A DNA stretch of 64,000 nt from the NCBI RefSeq assembly GCF_008807015.1, contig NZ_CP031700.1, forward strand, positions 310,001 through 374,000, read 5' to 3'. The position numbers and the translations under genes are program-made. The notes under the pieces were generated by a model. That model ran no database searches, was not told the DNA's origin, and was given only the letters and a program-made list of their open reading frames with translations. Each line of letters opens with the position of its first letter. Positions within the stretch are counted from its first letter, which is position 1. Shown piece by piece: positions 29,758 through 38,853 of this stretch. The DNA comes from Neisseria zalophi (lineage in GTDB: Bacteria; Pseudomonadota; Gammaproteobacteria; Burkholderiales; Neisseriaceae).

Positions 29758-30765
29758 ATGACCGTATCTCCTGTTGCCCTGCGCCGGAAAACCGAGCGCA
29801 AACCGCACCCTACCGCCCGCTACTGGCGCAAATGCCAAGTGGAAGAACTGTTCGAACTGCCGTTTCTCGACTTGGTTTATCAGGCCGCCGAAGTCCACCG
29901 CCAACATTTCAATCCGCGCGAAATCCAATTGTCCACCCTGCTGTCTATCAAAACCGGCGGCTGCCCCGAAGATTGCGAATATTGCCCGCAATCGGCGCAC
30001 TACAACACCGGTTTGGAAAAAGCCCGCATGATGGATGTGGAAGAAATCGTCGAGAAGGCCAAAATCGCCAAAGCACGCGGTGCCAGCCGTTTCTGCATGG
30101 GCGCGGCATGGCGCGGCCCCAAACCCAAAGACGTCGAAACCGTATCCGAAATCATCAAGGCCGTTAAAGGCTTGGGTTTGGAAACCTGCGGCACCTTCGG
30201 CATGCTCGAAAACGGTATGGCCGAAGACTTAAAACAGGCCGGCCTCGATTACTATAACCACAACCTCGACACCGACCCCGAACGCTACAACGACATTATC
30301 CACACCCGCCAACACGAAGACCGCATGGATACATTAGGCAAAGTGCGCAGCGCCGGTTTGAAAGTATGTTGCGGCGGTATTGTCGGCATGAACGAAACCC
30401 GCCCTGAACGCGCCGGCCTGATTGCCAGCTTGGCGAATCTCGACCCGCAACCCGAAAGCGTGCCCATCAACCAATTGGTGAAAGTGGAAGGCACGCCGTT
30501 GGCCGATGCCGAAGAATTGGACTGGACGGAATTCGTGCGCACCATCGCCGTTGCCCGCATCACCATGCCGCAAAGCTATGTACGCCTTTCCGCCGGCCGC
30601 AGCGACATGCCCGAAGCCATGCAGGCCATGTGTTTTATGGCCGGTGCCAATTCGATTTTCTACGGCGACAAACTGCTCACCACCGAAAACCCCGAAGAAG
30701 ACGGCGACCGCATGCTAATGGAAAAACTGGACTTGTATCCGCTGCAACATCAGAGTGATTCGTAA
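29758..30765 (+). CDS. bioB: Biotin synthase
   Basis: 335 residues from the ATG behind GAAAGAAAG. An upstream in-frame TTG at 29608 would start inside the DUS-bearing spacer and is rejected. The radical-SAM cluster motif is present as [11 protein letters not shown] (C-x3-C-x2-C). Other family stretches are [28 protein letters not shown] and [16 protein letters not shown], with further cysteines and the Arg (RLSAGR) that hold the [2Fe-2S] cluster. It inserts sulfur into dethiobiotin. It is not next to other bio genes. Confidence 0.97.
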   Translation: MTVSPVALRRKTERKPHPTARYWRKCQVEELFELPFLDLVYQAAEVHRQHFNPREIQLSTLLSIKTGGCPEDCEYCPQSAHYNTGLEKARMMDVEEIVEKAKIAKARGASRFCMGAAWRGPKPKDVETVSEIIKAVKGLGLETCGTFGMLENGMAEDLKQAGLDYYNHNLDTDPERYNDIIHTRQHEDRMDTLGKVRSAGLKVCCGGIVGMNETRPERAGLIASLANLDPQPESVPINQLVKVEGTPLADAEELDWTEFVRTIAVARITMPQSYVRLSAGRSDMPEAMQAMCFMAGANSIFYGDKLLTTENPEEDGDRMLMEKLDLYPLQHQSDS

Positions 30766-30798
30766 TACCGCTGCCGTTTAAATATAGTGAATATCATC

Positions 30799-30830
30799 AG
30801 GCCGTCTGAAAAACCCTTTTCAGACGGCCT
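30799..30830. terminator. DUS inverted-pair terminator after bioB
   Basis: AGGCCGTCTGAA and TTCAGACGGCCT with an eight-base loop, just past the bioB stop and before mutS. Confidence 0.75.
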
Positions 30831-30877
30831 CATCTATTCACCCTTTTGCTACAATATCGTTTCTTTTTGCAATACAA

Positions 30878-30889
30878 AGGCCGTCTGAA
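30878..30889 (+). promoter_or_regulatory. DUS placed directly against the mutS start codon
   Basis: AGGCCGTCTGAA occupies the 12 bases immediately before the ATG. Its AAAGG end sits 9 bases upstream, where a ribosome-binding site is expected, and no other Shine-Dalgarno sequence is visible. Confidence 0.6.
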
Positions 30890-33478
30890 ATGACCAAACC
30901 CGCCGTTTCACCGATGATGCAGCAATATCTCGACATCAAAGCGCAGCATACCGACAAGCTGGTGTTTTACCGCATGGGCGACTTTTACGAGCTGTTTCTG
31001 GATGATGCCGTCGAAGCGGCCAAATTGCTTGACATTACCCTTACCACGCGCGGGCAGCTGAACGGCGAGCCCATTAAAATGGCCGGCGTGCCGTTTCATG
31101 CCGCCGAGCAGTATTTGGCGCGGCTGGTGAAGATGGGCAAAAGCGTCGCTATTTGCGAGCAAACCGGTGAAGTAGGGGCAAGTAAAGGGCCGGTAGAGCG
31201 CAAGGTCGTGCGCATTGTAACGCCCGGCACCCTAACCGACAGCGCCTTTTTAGAAGACAAAGAAACCAACCGCATTGTGGCCGTGAGCGACGGCAAAAAA
31301 CACATCGGGCTGGCATGGGCATCGCTACAAAGCGGCGAGTTTAAAGTTAAAATCACCACCGCCGACAAATTGCCTGACGAGCTGGCGCGTTTGCAGGCCG
31401 CCGAAATCCTGCTGCCCGACAGCAAAACCGCCCCGCAGATTCAGGGTGCCAATATCACACGGCTCAACCATTGGCAGTTTGCCCCCGATACCGCCGCCAA
31501 ACTGCTCACCGATTACTTCGGCAGCCAAGACCTGCTCGGCTTCGGTTTGAACCCCGACGAACATGCCGCCGCCATCGGTGCGGCCGGAGCGCTGCTCAAC
31601 TATATCCGCCTCACTCAAAACCATCTGCCGCAACACCTCGACGGCCTGTCGCTGGAAACCGACCACCAATATATCGGCATGGATGCCGCCACCCGCCGCA
31701 ACCTTGAAATCACCCAAACCCTCACCGGCAAAAAAGCGCCGACGCTGTTTTCAGTATTGGACGAATGCGCCACCCACATGGGCAGCCGCCTGTTGGCTTT
31801 ATGGTTGCACCACCCTTTACGCAGCCGCCAACATATTCAGGCACGGCAGCAGGCGGTTCAGGAGTTGCAAGACCATCATGCCGATTTACAGGGCCGTCTG
31901 AAAACCATTGCCGATATCGAACGCATTGCCGCGCGGATTGCCGTCGGCAATGCCCGCCCGCGCGATTTGGCATCGTTGCGCGATAGTTTGTTTGTGCTGG
32001 CCGAAATCAAGCTGCCCGAAACCGGCGGCAGCCTGTTGCAAACCCTACAAAATATCTTTCCCGAAACCCTGCCGCTGGCCGAAAAGCTTAAAGCCGCCAT
32101 TCTGCCCGAGCCTGCCGTATGGCTGCGCGACGGCGGCGTGATGAATCAGGGCTTCAATACCGAATTGGACGAATTGCGCCATATTCAAACCCACGGCGAT
32201 GAATTTTTATTGGCACTCGAAGCACGCGAACGCGAACGCACCGGCCTATCCACCTTAAAAGTGGAATTCAACCGCGTACACGGTTTTTATATCGAGTTAT
32301 CGAAAATACAGGCCGAACAGGCGCCCGACGACTACCAACGCCGCCAAACCCTGAAAAATACCGAGCGCTTTATTACGCCCGAATTGAAAACCTTTGAAGA
32401 GAAAGTGCTCACTGCCCAAGAGCAGGCGCTGGCGTTGGAAAAACAATTATACGAAGCGCTCCTGGCCGATCTTCAGACGGCCTTGCCACAATTGCAAAAA
32501 GCCGCCAAAGCCGCCGCATCGCTAGATGTATTGGCCACGTTTGCCAAACAGGCGCAAGAGCGCGCTTATGCCTGCCCCGTGTTTACCGATTATCCCCTTA
32601 TCGACATCGGCAACGGCCGCCATCCCGTTGTCGAGCAGCAGGTTCGCCATTTTACCGCCAACCATACCTTGCTCGACCACAAACAGCGGCTGATGCTGCT
32701 CACCGGCCCCAATATGGGCGGTAAATCCACTTATATGCGGCAGGTCGCGCTGATTGTTTTGCTGGCGCACACCGGCGCGTTTGTGCCGGCCGATTATGCC
32801 AAAATCGGGCCTATCGACCAAATTTTCACCCGTATCGGCGCATCCGATGATTTGGCCGGCAACCGTTCCACTTTTATGGTCGAAATGAGTGAAACAGCGT
32901 ATATCCTCCACCACGCCACCGAGCAATCATTGGTTTTGATGGACGAAGTCGGCCGCGGTACTTCCACTTTCGACGGGCTGGCACTGGCGCAGGCCATTGC
33001 CGAACATCTGATACAGAAAAACAAATCGTTCAGCCTGTTTGCCACCCATTACTTCGAGCTGACCCGTTTGCCCGAAGCCCACGCCGGCGCTATAAATATG
33101 CATTTATCGGCCTTGGAAGAAGGGCGCGATATTGTTTTTCTACACCATATCGAGCCCGGCCCGGCCAGCAAAAGCTATGGTATTGCCGTTGCCAAACTGG
33201 CCGGTATCCCCGCCCGCGCCCTCAAAGCCGCTTATAAACATTTGGGCGAACTCGAAGCCCAAGCCGCCGCCAACCGCCCGCAATTGGATATCTTTGCCAT
33301 GCAGCCGTCTGAAAATGAAGATAGCGATTCGGATATCACCGCAGAAGAAACCGCCGAACCCAATCCGGCATTGGAAGCTTTGGCTTCTATCCATCCCGAC
33401 GAACTAACACCGCGCGAAGCCTTAGATTGGGTGTATCGTTTGAAGAAATTGCTTGAAAACGGTGATAGTGAATCATAA
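30890..33478 (+). CDS. mutS: DNA mismatch repair protein MutS
   Basis: 862 residues. The mismatch-contacting motif FYELF is near residue 29 ([12 protein letters not shown]). The ATPase domain has Walker [14 protein letters not shown], the ABC-type [14 protein letters not shown] segment, and Walker B/D-loop [23 protein letters not shown] followed by the switch His in FATHYFE. A C-terminal tail matches the beta-clamp/tetramer region. It binds mismatches and starts repair with MutL. Several DUS occur within the gene, a common feature of Neisseria genome-maintenance genes. Confidence 0.98.
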   Translation: MTKPAVSPMMQQYLDIKAQHTDKLVFYRMGDFYELFLDDAVEAAKLLDITLTTRGQLNGEPIKMAGVPFHAAEQYLARLVKMGKSVAICEQTGEVGASKGPVERKVVRIVTPGTLTDSAFLEDKETNRIVAVSDGKKHIGLAWASLQSGEFKVKITTADKLPDELARLQAAEILLPDSKTAPQIQGANITRLNHWQFAPDTAAKLLTDYFGSQDLLGFGLNPDEHAAAIGAAGALLNYIRLTQNHLPQHLDGLSLETDHQYIGMDAATRRNLEITQTLTGKKAPTLFSVLDECATHMGSRLLALWLHHPLRSRQHIQARQQAVQELQDHHADLQGRLKTIADIERIAARIAVGNARPRDLASLRDSLFVLAEIKLPETGGSLLQTLQNIFPETLPLAEKLKAAILPEPAVWLRDGGVMNQGFNTELDELRHIQTHGDEFLLALEARERERTGLSTLKVEFNRVHGFYIELSKIQAEQAPDDYQRRQTLKNTERFITPELKTFEEKVLTAQEQALALEKQLYEALLADLQTALPQLQKAAKAAASLDVLATFAKQAQERAYACPVFTDYPLIDIGNGRHPVVEQQVRHFTANHTLLDHKQRLMLLTGPNMGGKSTYMRQVALIVLLAHTGAFVPADYAKIGPIDQIFTRIGASDDLAGNRSTFMVEMSETAYILHHATEQSLVLMDEVGRGTSTFDGLALAQAIAEHLIQKNKSFSLFATHYFELTRLPEAHAGAINMHLSALEEGRDIVFLHHIEPGPASKSYGIAVAKLAGIPARALKAAYKHLGELEAQAAANRPQLDIFAMQPSENEDSDSDITAEETAEPNPALEALASIHPDELTPREALDWVYRLKKLLENGDSES

Positions 33479-33504
33479 AGATAGTTGATTGATTCAGACG
33501 GCCT

Positions 33505-33752
33505 GAGACCTTTTCAAAAAAACCAAAAAACCCCTTAAATTCTTCACCAAGATATTTAAGGGGTTTCTTATGAGTGCTTTCTGCCAACAAACCGCACAAG
33601 CCATGATTGCCAAACACATCGACCGCTTTCTTTGAGTAAAGCTTGAGCAGGTGATTGATTGGCAGTCGGTAACACAGTATCTAAACCACCAGAAAACCTG
33701 TTTTAAAGTGATATGTTTGAGCCTGTTAGTCGCCTTCTAGGCATCAGAGGAG
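33505..33752 (+). pseudogene. Decayed IS5-family element (relative of the 6.7-7.9 kb IS)
   Basis: It starts with the IS terminal repeat GAGACCTTTT, then the same AT-rich leader and the transposase start (MSAFCQQTAQAMIAKHIDRF). A TGA stop follows after about 20 codons, then a large internal deletion. It resumes with the region equivalent to SDMFEPV near the transposase end, and GGCATC-GAGGAG from the IS 3' leader. The right terminal repeat is lost. A DUS (33493-33504) abuts its left end exactly. Confidence 0.85.
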
Positions 33753-33839
33753 AGGTGTTTGATGCATAAAAATGCATTTAAATATCTGCAACTAACTAAA
33801 AACTTTCTAATTTTTAATAAATATTTTTAGTTTGCCAAA

Positions 33840-34112
33840 TCAATCATATTGTCCACGTATTTTATGGTCATAATCTTCTCCTAAAATTTCTTTTCTTTGG
33901 TCTATGGTCAATGCATTCCATAATGTCTCATAATATAATTTATGAATTGTAGGATAATATTCATCTCCAAATTTTTGTATTATATTAATATTTCCGAATC
34001 TGTCCGGATCATGAAAAATATCGTTTAATTCCTCTATTAATAAATAAATTTCCATGATCTCGTCTCTATTTAAAATCTTCATGTATTTCTTTCTCATATA
34101 TTTCTTTTTCAT
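33840..34112 (-). CDS. Probable immunity protein of a decayed polymorphic toxin
   Basis: 90 residues, AT-rich, acidic overall after a very basic start (MKKKYMRKKYMKIL). AGGA seven bases before the ATG supports the start, although an internal ATG at 34082 would remove the basic leader. No family is recognised. It begins only 15 bp after the stop of a toxin-like C-terminal fragment on the same strand, the standard toxin-then-immunity order, and has matching low GC. The predicted fold is helical (EIMEIYLLIEELNDIFHD). Function is inferred from position. Confidence 0.55.
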   Translation of the reverse strand: MKKKYMRKKYMKILNRDEIMEIYLLIEELNDIFHDPDRFGNINIIQKFGDEYYPTIHKLYYETLWNALTIDQRKEILGEDYDHKIRGQYD

Positions 34113-34127
34113 ATATTTATCCTAAAA

Positions 34128-34370
34128 TTAATGATTTCTATGGTAAGCTGGGTTTCTACCATATGGACAGGCATCAAAATCAACGTAACGACCTGTTCTT
34201 CCTTCTTTTAAAATAAATTTTTCTTGAAAATCTTTTGAATTCATGGGTTTGTATTTGGCAGGACGGTAAATGCTTTATTCTGATCACGTGGAATAATAAT
34301 ATTTAAAGATTGAATACCTTTCATTTTTTTGGAATTAGTAAAATGACGTATCAGTATTATCCGGTTGTAA
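34128..34370 (-). pseudogene. Frameshifted C-terminal fragment of a polymorphic toxin
   Basis: Two adjacent minus-strand frames read as one domain. The first contains RHFTNSKKMKGIQSLNIIIP and DQNKAF; the second contains RPAKYKPMNSKDFQEKF and RTGRYVDFDACPYGRNPAYH before the stop at 34128. The join lies at about 34245-34275. RHFT followed by KGI and a GRYVDFD-like strand resembles ADP-ribosyltransferase-like or RNase toxin tips of CdiA, MafB or RHS proteins, but no family is certain. The fragment stops at a DUS near 34371, so no delivery domain remains. Confidence 0.5.
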
Positions 34371-34419
34371 AAAGGCCGTCTGAACAAACCGGATTAATGG
34401 TTTTATTCAGACGGCCTTT
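34371..34419. terminator. DUS inverted pair beside the toxin fragment
   Basis: AAAGGCCGTCTGAA and TTCAGACGGCCTTT pair around a ~21-base loop. It lies just downstream of the glycine-zipper lipoprotein gene and marks the edge of the AT-rich remnant. Confidence 0.65.
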
Positions 34420-34443
34420 GATTGACGTTGGCTAAGCAGTCAT

Positions 34444-34650
34444 TTATTTGTTGATTTGACTACCCACTACGCCACCTAAAGCAGCACCACCTAAAGTAGC
34501 ACCGGTGTCGCCACCGATCAGGTTGCCGGCTACACCACCGATAACGGCGCCGGTAGCAGTGTTACGTTGAGTGCGAGACATGCTTTCGCAAGCAGTCAAT
34601 GAACCGGCAACGGCCAGCAAAGCAATAGCTTTAACGATAGTAGATTTCAT
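34444..34650 (-). CDS. Small glycine-zipper (2TM) lipoprotein
   Basis: 68 residues from an ATG with an excellent AGGAGG site five bases upstream; longer in-frame starts lie in the untranslated leader and are rejected. The lipobox is LTAC (Cys20). The rest is a glycine-zipper hairpin (GAVIGGVAGNLIGG, GATLGGAALGGVVGSQI), as in SlyB and OsmB-type outer-membrane lipoproteins. These are small envelope-stress or osmotically induced proteins with no known catalytic function. Confidence 0.85.
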   Translation of the reverse strand: MKSTIVKAIALLAVAGSLTACESMSRTQRNTATGAVIGGVAGNLIGGDTGATLGGAALGGVVGSQINK

Positions 34651-34838
34651 AATATCCTCCTGGAAGAAAGAGTAAGTGTTGGTATTAAAGGGCAGTTTGC
34701 TTGTGTTCATAACTTTATAGTGTTGATTAAGCGGACTACCCATATTGACATGACTCAGTATGGCATATTGGGCAAATAATGGTATATTGTTCGATGTAAA
34801 GAGTATTAAAACTGCGAAAGAGTTTGAAAGCATATTTT

Positions 34839-35285
34839 ATGAGCGTTTATTCTGTTGCACATATCATACATCTTTTCTGCGCGATTGCTTTTGTGGGCGG
34901 GGTATTTTTTGAAACATTGGTGTTGTCGGTGGTTCACAGCAAGCAGGTGTCGCGGGAAGCGCGGCGCGAAGTGGAAAAAGCGATTGCCCGCCGCGCGGTG
35001 CGGGTGATGCCTTGGATTGTGGGCGGGGTATTTTTGTCCGGCTTAACGATGGCACACCGTTATGCCGCCATACTCGCCGATCCGTTTGCTTCTTCTTTCA
35101 ATACCCAGCTTTTTTTGAAAATATTGCTGGCGTTTAGCGTGTTGGTGCATTTTTTGATTGCAGTCACCAAAATGCGGCGCGACACGCTCACGGTGGCTTG
35201 GTCTAAATACATTCACCGGGCGGTATTAGTGCATATGATATTGATTGTATTGCTGGCAAAAACGATGTTTTATGTGACTTGGTAG
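34839..35285 (+). CDS. CopD-like four-helix membrane protein
   Basis: 148 residues from ATG 34839; a TTG at 34824 is less likely. Four membrane helices are visible, with histidines in the first (AHIIHLFCAIAFVGGVFF) and the last (HRAVLVHMILIVLL), the pattern of CopD/haem- or copper-handling membrane domains. A basic loop (REARREVEKAIARRAVR) faces the cytoplasm. Family assignment is by pattern only; role unknown. Confidence 0.65.
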   Translation: MSVYSVAHIIHLFCAIAFVGGVFFETLVLSVVHSKQVSREARREVEKAIARRAVRVMPWIVGGVFLSGLTMAHRYAAILADPFASSFNTQLFLKILLAFSVLVHFLIAVTKMRRDTLTVAWSKYIHRAVLVHMILIVLLAKTMFYVTW

Positions 35286-35393
35286 TGCCAACCTGTTTTC
35301 AGACGGCCTGAGATTGCCCTTTGTCGGGTTTATCGGTATCGGTTGTGCTAGAATAACCGGCTTTGATGATTATTGCGTTATTTTAGGAATTTT

Positions 35394-36368
35394 ATGGTTG
35401 AGCATCCCTCGGTTGGGACACCCTTGTTTTACGGGGTGTTTTTTATTGCCGTTTTTATTATGATTATTATCGACATGCTGTCTTTGAAGAAGACGGGTGT
35501 GCATAAGGTCAGCGTAAAAGAGGCATTAGTATGGTCTTTAATATGGATTAGTGTATCGTGCCTTTTCGGCGGTTGGTTGTATTTCGAGCTGGCAGGCAAT
35601 CCGCTATACGGGCATGTGGTGGCTAAGCAGAAAGTGCTGGAATTTTTTACCGGCTATGTATTGGAAAAATCATTGGCTGTTGACAATATCTTTGTGTTTT
35701 TAATGATTTTTTCTTATTTTAAAGTTCAGCCCAAATATCAGCACCGGGTTTTGCTGTATGGTGTGTTCGGCGCCATTGTGCTCAGAATGTTGATGATCTT
35801 TATCGGTGCGGTATTGGTTGAAAAATTCGAGGCGATTCTTTATGTGTTCGGCGCATTCTTGCTATATACCGGCGTGAAGATGATTCGCGAAAGTGATGAA
35901 GACGAAGATACGGATTTGTCTCAAAACAAAATGCTGAATTGGATTAAACGGCATGTTCCCGTGAGCCGTAATTTTCATGGTGAAAAATTCTTCACTGTTG
36001 AAAACGGCAAGTATATTGCCACACCGATGCTGTTGGTGCTGATGATGGTGGAGGTAAGCGATATTATTTTTGCCGTAGACAGTATCCCGGCGGTTTTTGC
36101 AGTTACCACCGACCCCTTTATTGTGCTGACTTCCAATATTTTTGCCATTCTCGGTTTGCGGGCGATGTATTTTCTATTGGCCGACATTGCCGACCGCTTT
36201 ATTTTCCTGAAATTCGGTCTGGCTTTTGTGTTGAGCTTTATCGGTATTAAGATGTTAATAACGCCGTGGGTACACATACCGATTGCTTTATCTTTGGTGA
36301 TTGTGTTTGGGGCTTTGGCGGTGTCTATTATTGTTTCACTGATATATAGCCGCCGTCAGCAAAGTTGA
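35394..36368 (+). CDS. TerC-family integral membrane protein
   Basis: 324 residues; AGGA five bases before the ATG at 35394 is preferred over a TTG at 35373. About nine helices are present. Diagnostic TerC stretches include GYVLEKSLAVDNIFVFLMIFSYF and MMVEVSDIIFAVDSIPAVFAVTTDPFIV, with the paired acidic DN/DS sites in membrane helices. Family members include E. coli Alx, linked to manganese export and pH stress. The 100-bp leader is too short for the alx-type manganese riboswitch and none was seen. Confidence 0.9.
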   Translation: MVEHPSVGTPLFYGVFFIAVFIMIIIDMLSLKKTGVHKVSVKEALVWSLIWISVSCLFGGWLYFELAGNPLYGHVVAKQKVLEFFTGYVLEKSLAVDNIFVFLMIFSYFKVQPKYQHRVLLYGVFGAIVLRMLMIFIGAVLVEKFEAILYVFGAFLLYTGVKMIRESDEDEDTDLSQNKMLNWIKRHVPVSRNFHGEKFFTVENGKYIATPMLLVLMMVEVSDIIFAVDSIPAVFAVTTDPFIVLTSNIFAILGLRAMYFLLADIADRFIFLKFGLAFVLSFIGIKMLITPWVHIPIALSLVIVFGALAVSIIVSLIYSRRQQS

Positions 36369-36386
36369 ATGCGAAATATATTGGAG

Positions 36387-36419
36387 TCGGGCAGATGCAT
36401 GAGTATCTGCCCGATTTTT
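36387..36419 (+). terminator. Terminator after the terC gene
   Basis: TCGGGCAGAT pairs with ATCTGCCCGA around an eight-base loop, followed by TTTTT. Confidence 0.85.
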
Positions 36420-36488
36420 GATGGGATGGAAATTGGGCCGTCTGAAAAAAATGATTTATCGGCCGTGTAAAGCATAAGCAGAAAAAAA

Positions 36489-36508
36489 GGCAGTCCGTAC
36501 GGACTGCC
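36489..36508 (-). terminator. Terminator of the aceA transcript
   Basis: The perfect 20-bp palindrome GGCAGTCCGTACGGACTGCC is followed on the minus strand by a run of seven T. It lies ~160 bases beyond the aceA stop. Confidence 0.8.
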
Positions 36509-36567
36509 CAAATATCTCAATCAGAGATTTACGCTTCACAAACAATACTACACAGGCTGTTGCCTGC

Positions 36568-36660
36568 CTTTATCTGTGCGGTAAAACCGTAACGGCGGAA
36601 CCGTACAGATAAAGAGGGCGGCTTCAGAAACCTCCTGGAGTAAAAGGTCGTCTGAAGCCG
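36568..36660 (-). ncRNA. Structured 3' untranslated region of aceA (possible 3'-derived RNA)
   Basis: CTTTATCTGT (36568-36577) and ACAGATAAAG (36605-36614) form an outer stem enclosing two small CCGT/ACGG-type hairpins, giving a three-way junction. A second inverted repeat, CGGCTTCAG/CTGAAGCCG (36619-36627 and 36652-36660), encloses a variant DUS (AGGTCGTCTGAA). Both lie between the aceA stop and its terminator. The structure is seen in sequence; an RNA function is a guess. Confidence 0.35.
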
Positions 36661-36665
36661 TTCTC

Positions 36666-38264
36666 TTACGAGAATTGGTTCATGGTGTTGTCTTTACCGC
36701 CTGCTTTCAAAGCAGCTTCGCCGGCAAAGTATTCTTTGTGGTTGTCACCGATATCCGAACCGGCCATATTTTGGTGTTTCACCGTAGCGATGCCGTTGCG
36801 GATTTCCTGACGTTGAACGTTTTTCACATAAGAGAGCATGCCTTCTTCTGCGAAGTAGTCTTTTGCCAAGGTGTCGGTAGACAGGGCGGCGGTGTGGTAG
36901 GTCGGCAGGGTAATCAGGTGGTGGAAAATACCGGCTTCGCGTGAAGCATCTTTTTGGAAGGTGCGGATTTTCTCATCTGCTTCTTTAGCCAAGTCGCTTT
37001 CGTCGTAATCAACACTCATCAGTTTGGCGCGATCATAAGCGGAAACGTCTTTACCGGCTTCTTTCCATGCATCAAACACTTGTTGGCGGAAGTTCAGTGT
37101 CCAGTTGAATGACGGGCTGTTGTTGTATACCAGTTTGGCATTCGGAATCACAGCGCGAACTTTATCCATCATTTCTTTAATTTGGCCGACGTGCGGTTTT
37201 TCGGTTTCGATCCACAATAAATCGGCGCCGTTTTGCAACGAAGTGATGCAGTCTAAAATCACGCGGTCGATACCGGTACCTTTACGGAATTGGAACAGAT
37301 TGCTCGCCAAACGGGTTGGTTTGATGGTTTTACCGTTGGTGTTCACAATCAGATCACCCGGTTTGATTTGTGAAAGATCGGTAACTTCTTCGCCTTCCAA
37401 AAAGCTGTTGTATTGGTCGCCCAAGTCGCCTTTTTCGGAAGAGAACGCAATTTGTTTGGTTAAGCCGGCACCAAGAGAGTCGGTACGGGCAACGATAATA
37501 CCGTCGTCTACACCCAATTCTAAGAATGCGTAGCGAACGGCACTGATTTTGGCCAAAAAGTCAGTATGCGGTACGGTTACTTTACCATCTTGGTGGCCGC
37601 ATTGTTTTTCATCGGATACCTGGTTTTCGATTTGGATACAGCAGGCACCGGCTTCAATCATTTTTTTCGCTAAGAGATAGGTCGCTTCTGCATTACCGAA
37701 ACCGGCATCAATATCGGCAATAATCGGCACCACGTGGGTTTCAAAATTATCGATTTGATTTTGAATCTCTTTGGCTTTGGCACTGTCGCCAGAACGGTTG
37801 GCTTCATCTAAAGCGGTGAACAGCAGATCTAATTCGCGTGCGTCGGCTTGACGCAGGAATGTGTAGATTTCTTCGATTAGTTCAGGCACGGTGGTTTTTT
37901 CGTGCATGGATTGGTCGGGCAGGGGGCCGAATTTAGAACGCAAACCGGCAACCATCCAACCTGAAAGGTAGATATAGCGTTTGGCGGTATTTTTTTGGTG
38001 TTTCTTAATAGAAATCATTTTTTGCTGGGCAATAAAGCCGTGCCAGCAGCCTAGCGATTGGGTGTATTTGGCATGGTCGGCATCATATTCGTCCATGTCT
38101 TTACGCATAATGGCAGCGGTATATTTAGCAATGTCCAAACCTGTTTTGAAGCGGTTTTGCAAACGCATACGGGCAACATATTCGGGGGTGATATTGTGCC
38201 AACCCTCGCCATGCTGGGTTTTCAGTTCGTCTGCAACTTTAATCTCGTTTTGATAATTTGCCAT
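36666..38264 (-). CDS. aceA: Isocitrate lyase
   Basis: 532 residues, the long form found in Pseudomonas and Neisseria rather than the 430-residue E. coli type. The catalytic motif appears as KQCGH (220-224), where KKCGH is usual; Cys222 is the base. Upstream ADIDAGFGNAEATY binds the metal-substrate complex. AAGGAG precedes the start. The enzyme splits isocitrate to glyoxylate and succinate, allowing growth on acetate or fatty acids. No malate synthase is in the window. The 590-bp AT-rich leader suggests substantial regulation. Confidence 0.96.
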   Translation of the reverse strand: MANYQNEIKVADELKTQHGEGWHNITPEYVARMRLQNRFKTGLDIAKYTAAIMRKDMDEYDADHAKYTQSLGCWHGFIAQQKMISIKKHQKNTAKRYIYLSGWMVAGLRSKFGPLPDQSMHEKTTVPELIEEIYTFLRQADARELDLLFTALDEANRSGDSAKAKEIQNQIDNFETHVVPIIADIDAGFGNAEATYLLAKKMIEAGACCIQIENQVSDEKQCGHQDGKVTVPHTDFLAKISAVRYAFLELGVDDGIIVARTDSLGAGLTKQIAFSSEKGDLGDQYNSFLEGEEVTDLSQIKPGDLIVNTNGKTIKPTRLASNLFQFRKGTGIDRVILDCITSLQNGADLLWIETEKPHVGQIKEMMDKVRAVIPNAKLVYNNSPSFNWTLNFRQQVFDAWKEAGKDVSAYDRAKLMSVDYDESDLAKEADEKIRTFQKDASREAGIFHHLITLPTYHTAALSTDTLAKDYFAEEGMLSYVKNVQRQEIRNGIATVKHQNMAGSDIGDNHKEYFAGEAALKAGGKDNTMNQFS

Positions 38265-38853
38265 TTAAGTAACTCCTTTGTTCTCGCTTGATTTTTGGAT
38301 AACCGGTGTACATCATTCTTGTAACTCGGTGTAGTCGGAATGTACCTTTTTTTTTCAGGCTTGCCAAGATGTTCAAACAAGGGCATACCAGCTTTTAAAA
38401 TGAATAGATAATTATATTTTTAAAATATTTGGCATTTATTATCAAATAAATAGCTAATTTTGTTTTTTAATTTTTATATAAGTTGTTATTCAGCATTTAT
38501 TGTTGTAATGTAAAAATTATAATTTATATGCTTTTAATATAAGAATAGATTAATTTATTGAAATAAAAAGAAATTTATTTTTATTTTTATAAAATGATAA
38601 TGAATGGGTTAAGATGTTGAAAATAATATTTTTATTTTATTAAGTAGTTTTATGTAGTAATGATATTAATAAATTTCTTTTTAAATAAAAACGTTGTAAA
38701 TGGTTGTTGTTTCAGGCTTATGATGATTTCAGACGGCTGGGATATAAACAATGTGATATCTCCATACAGTCGGATAGGAATAAAATAAAAGCAGATAGGC
38801 TTTGGTATCAATACCGCTTATCTGCTTTTATTAAAGGGCTTGCGCGCACTTTT
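38265..38853. other. Long AT-rich upstream region of aceA
   Basis: About 590 bp with no gene. Near the aceA start, GGTGTACAT (38305-38313) and ATGTACC (38340-38346) form an imperfect inverted repeat that could be an operator. The rest is A/T-rich without recognisable structure until the hydrolase terminator at 38784. Confidence 0.5.
38784..38832 (-). terminator. Terminator of the dienelactone hydrolase gene
   Basis: AATAAAAGCAGATA pairs with TATCTGCTTTTATT, a 14-bp stem, with T-rich sequence following on the minus strand. Confidence 0.75.

Noticed and set aside
34651-34833. Longer start for the glycine-zipper lipoprotein
   Set aside because: AGGAGG immediately before the ATG at 34650 and the signal peptide starting there fix the short form.
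35286-35393. Manganese (yybP-ykoY) riboswitch upstream of the terC gene
   Set aside because: The spacer is only ~108 bp, contains a DUS, and shows none of the conserved riboswitch loops.
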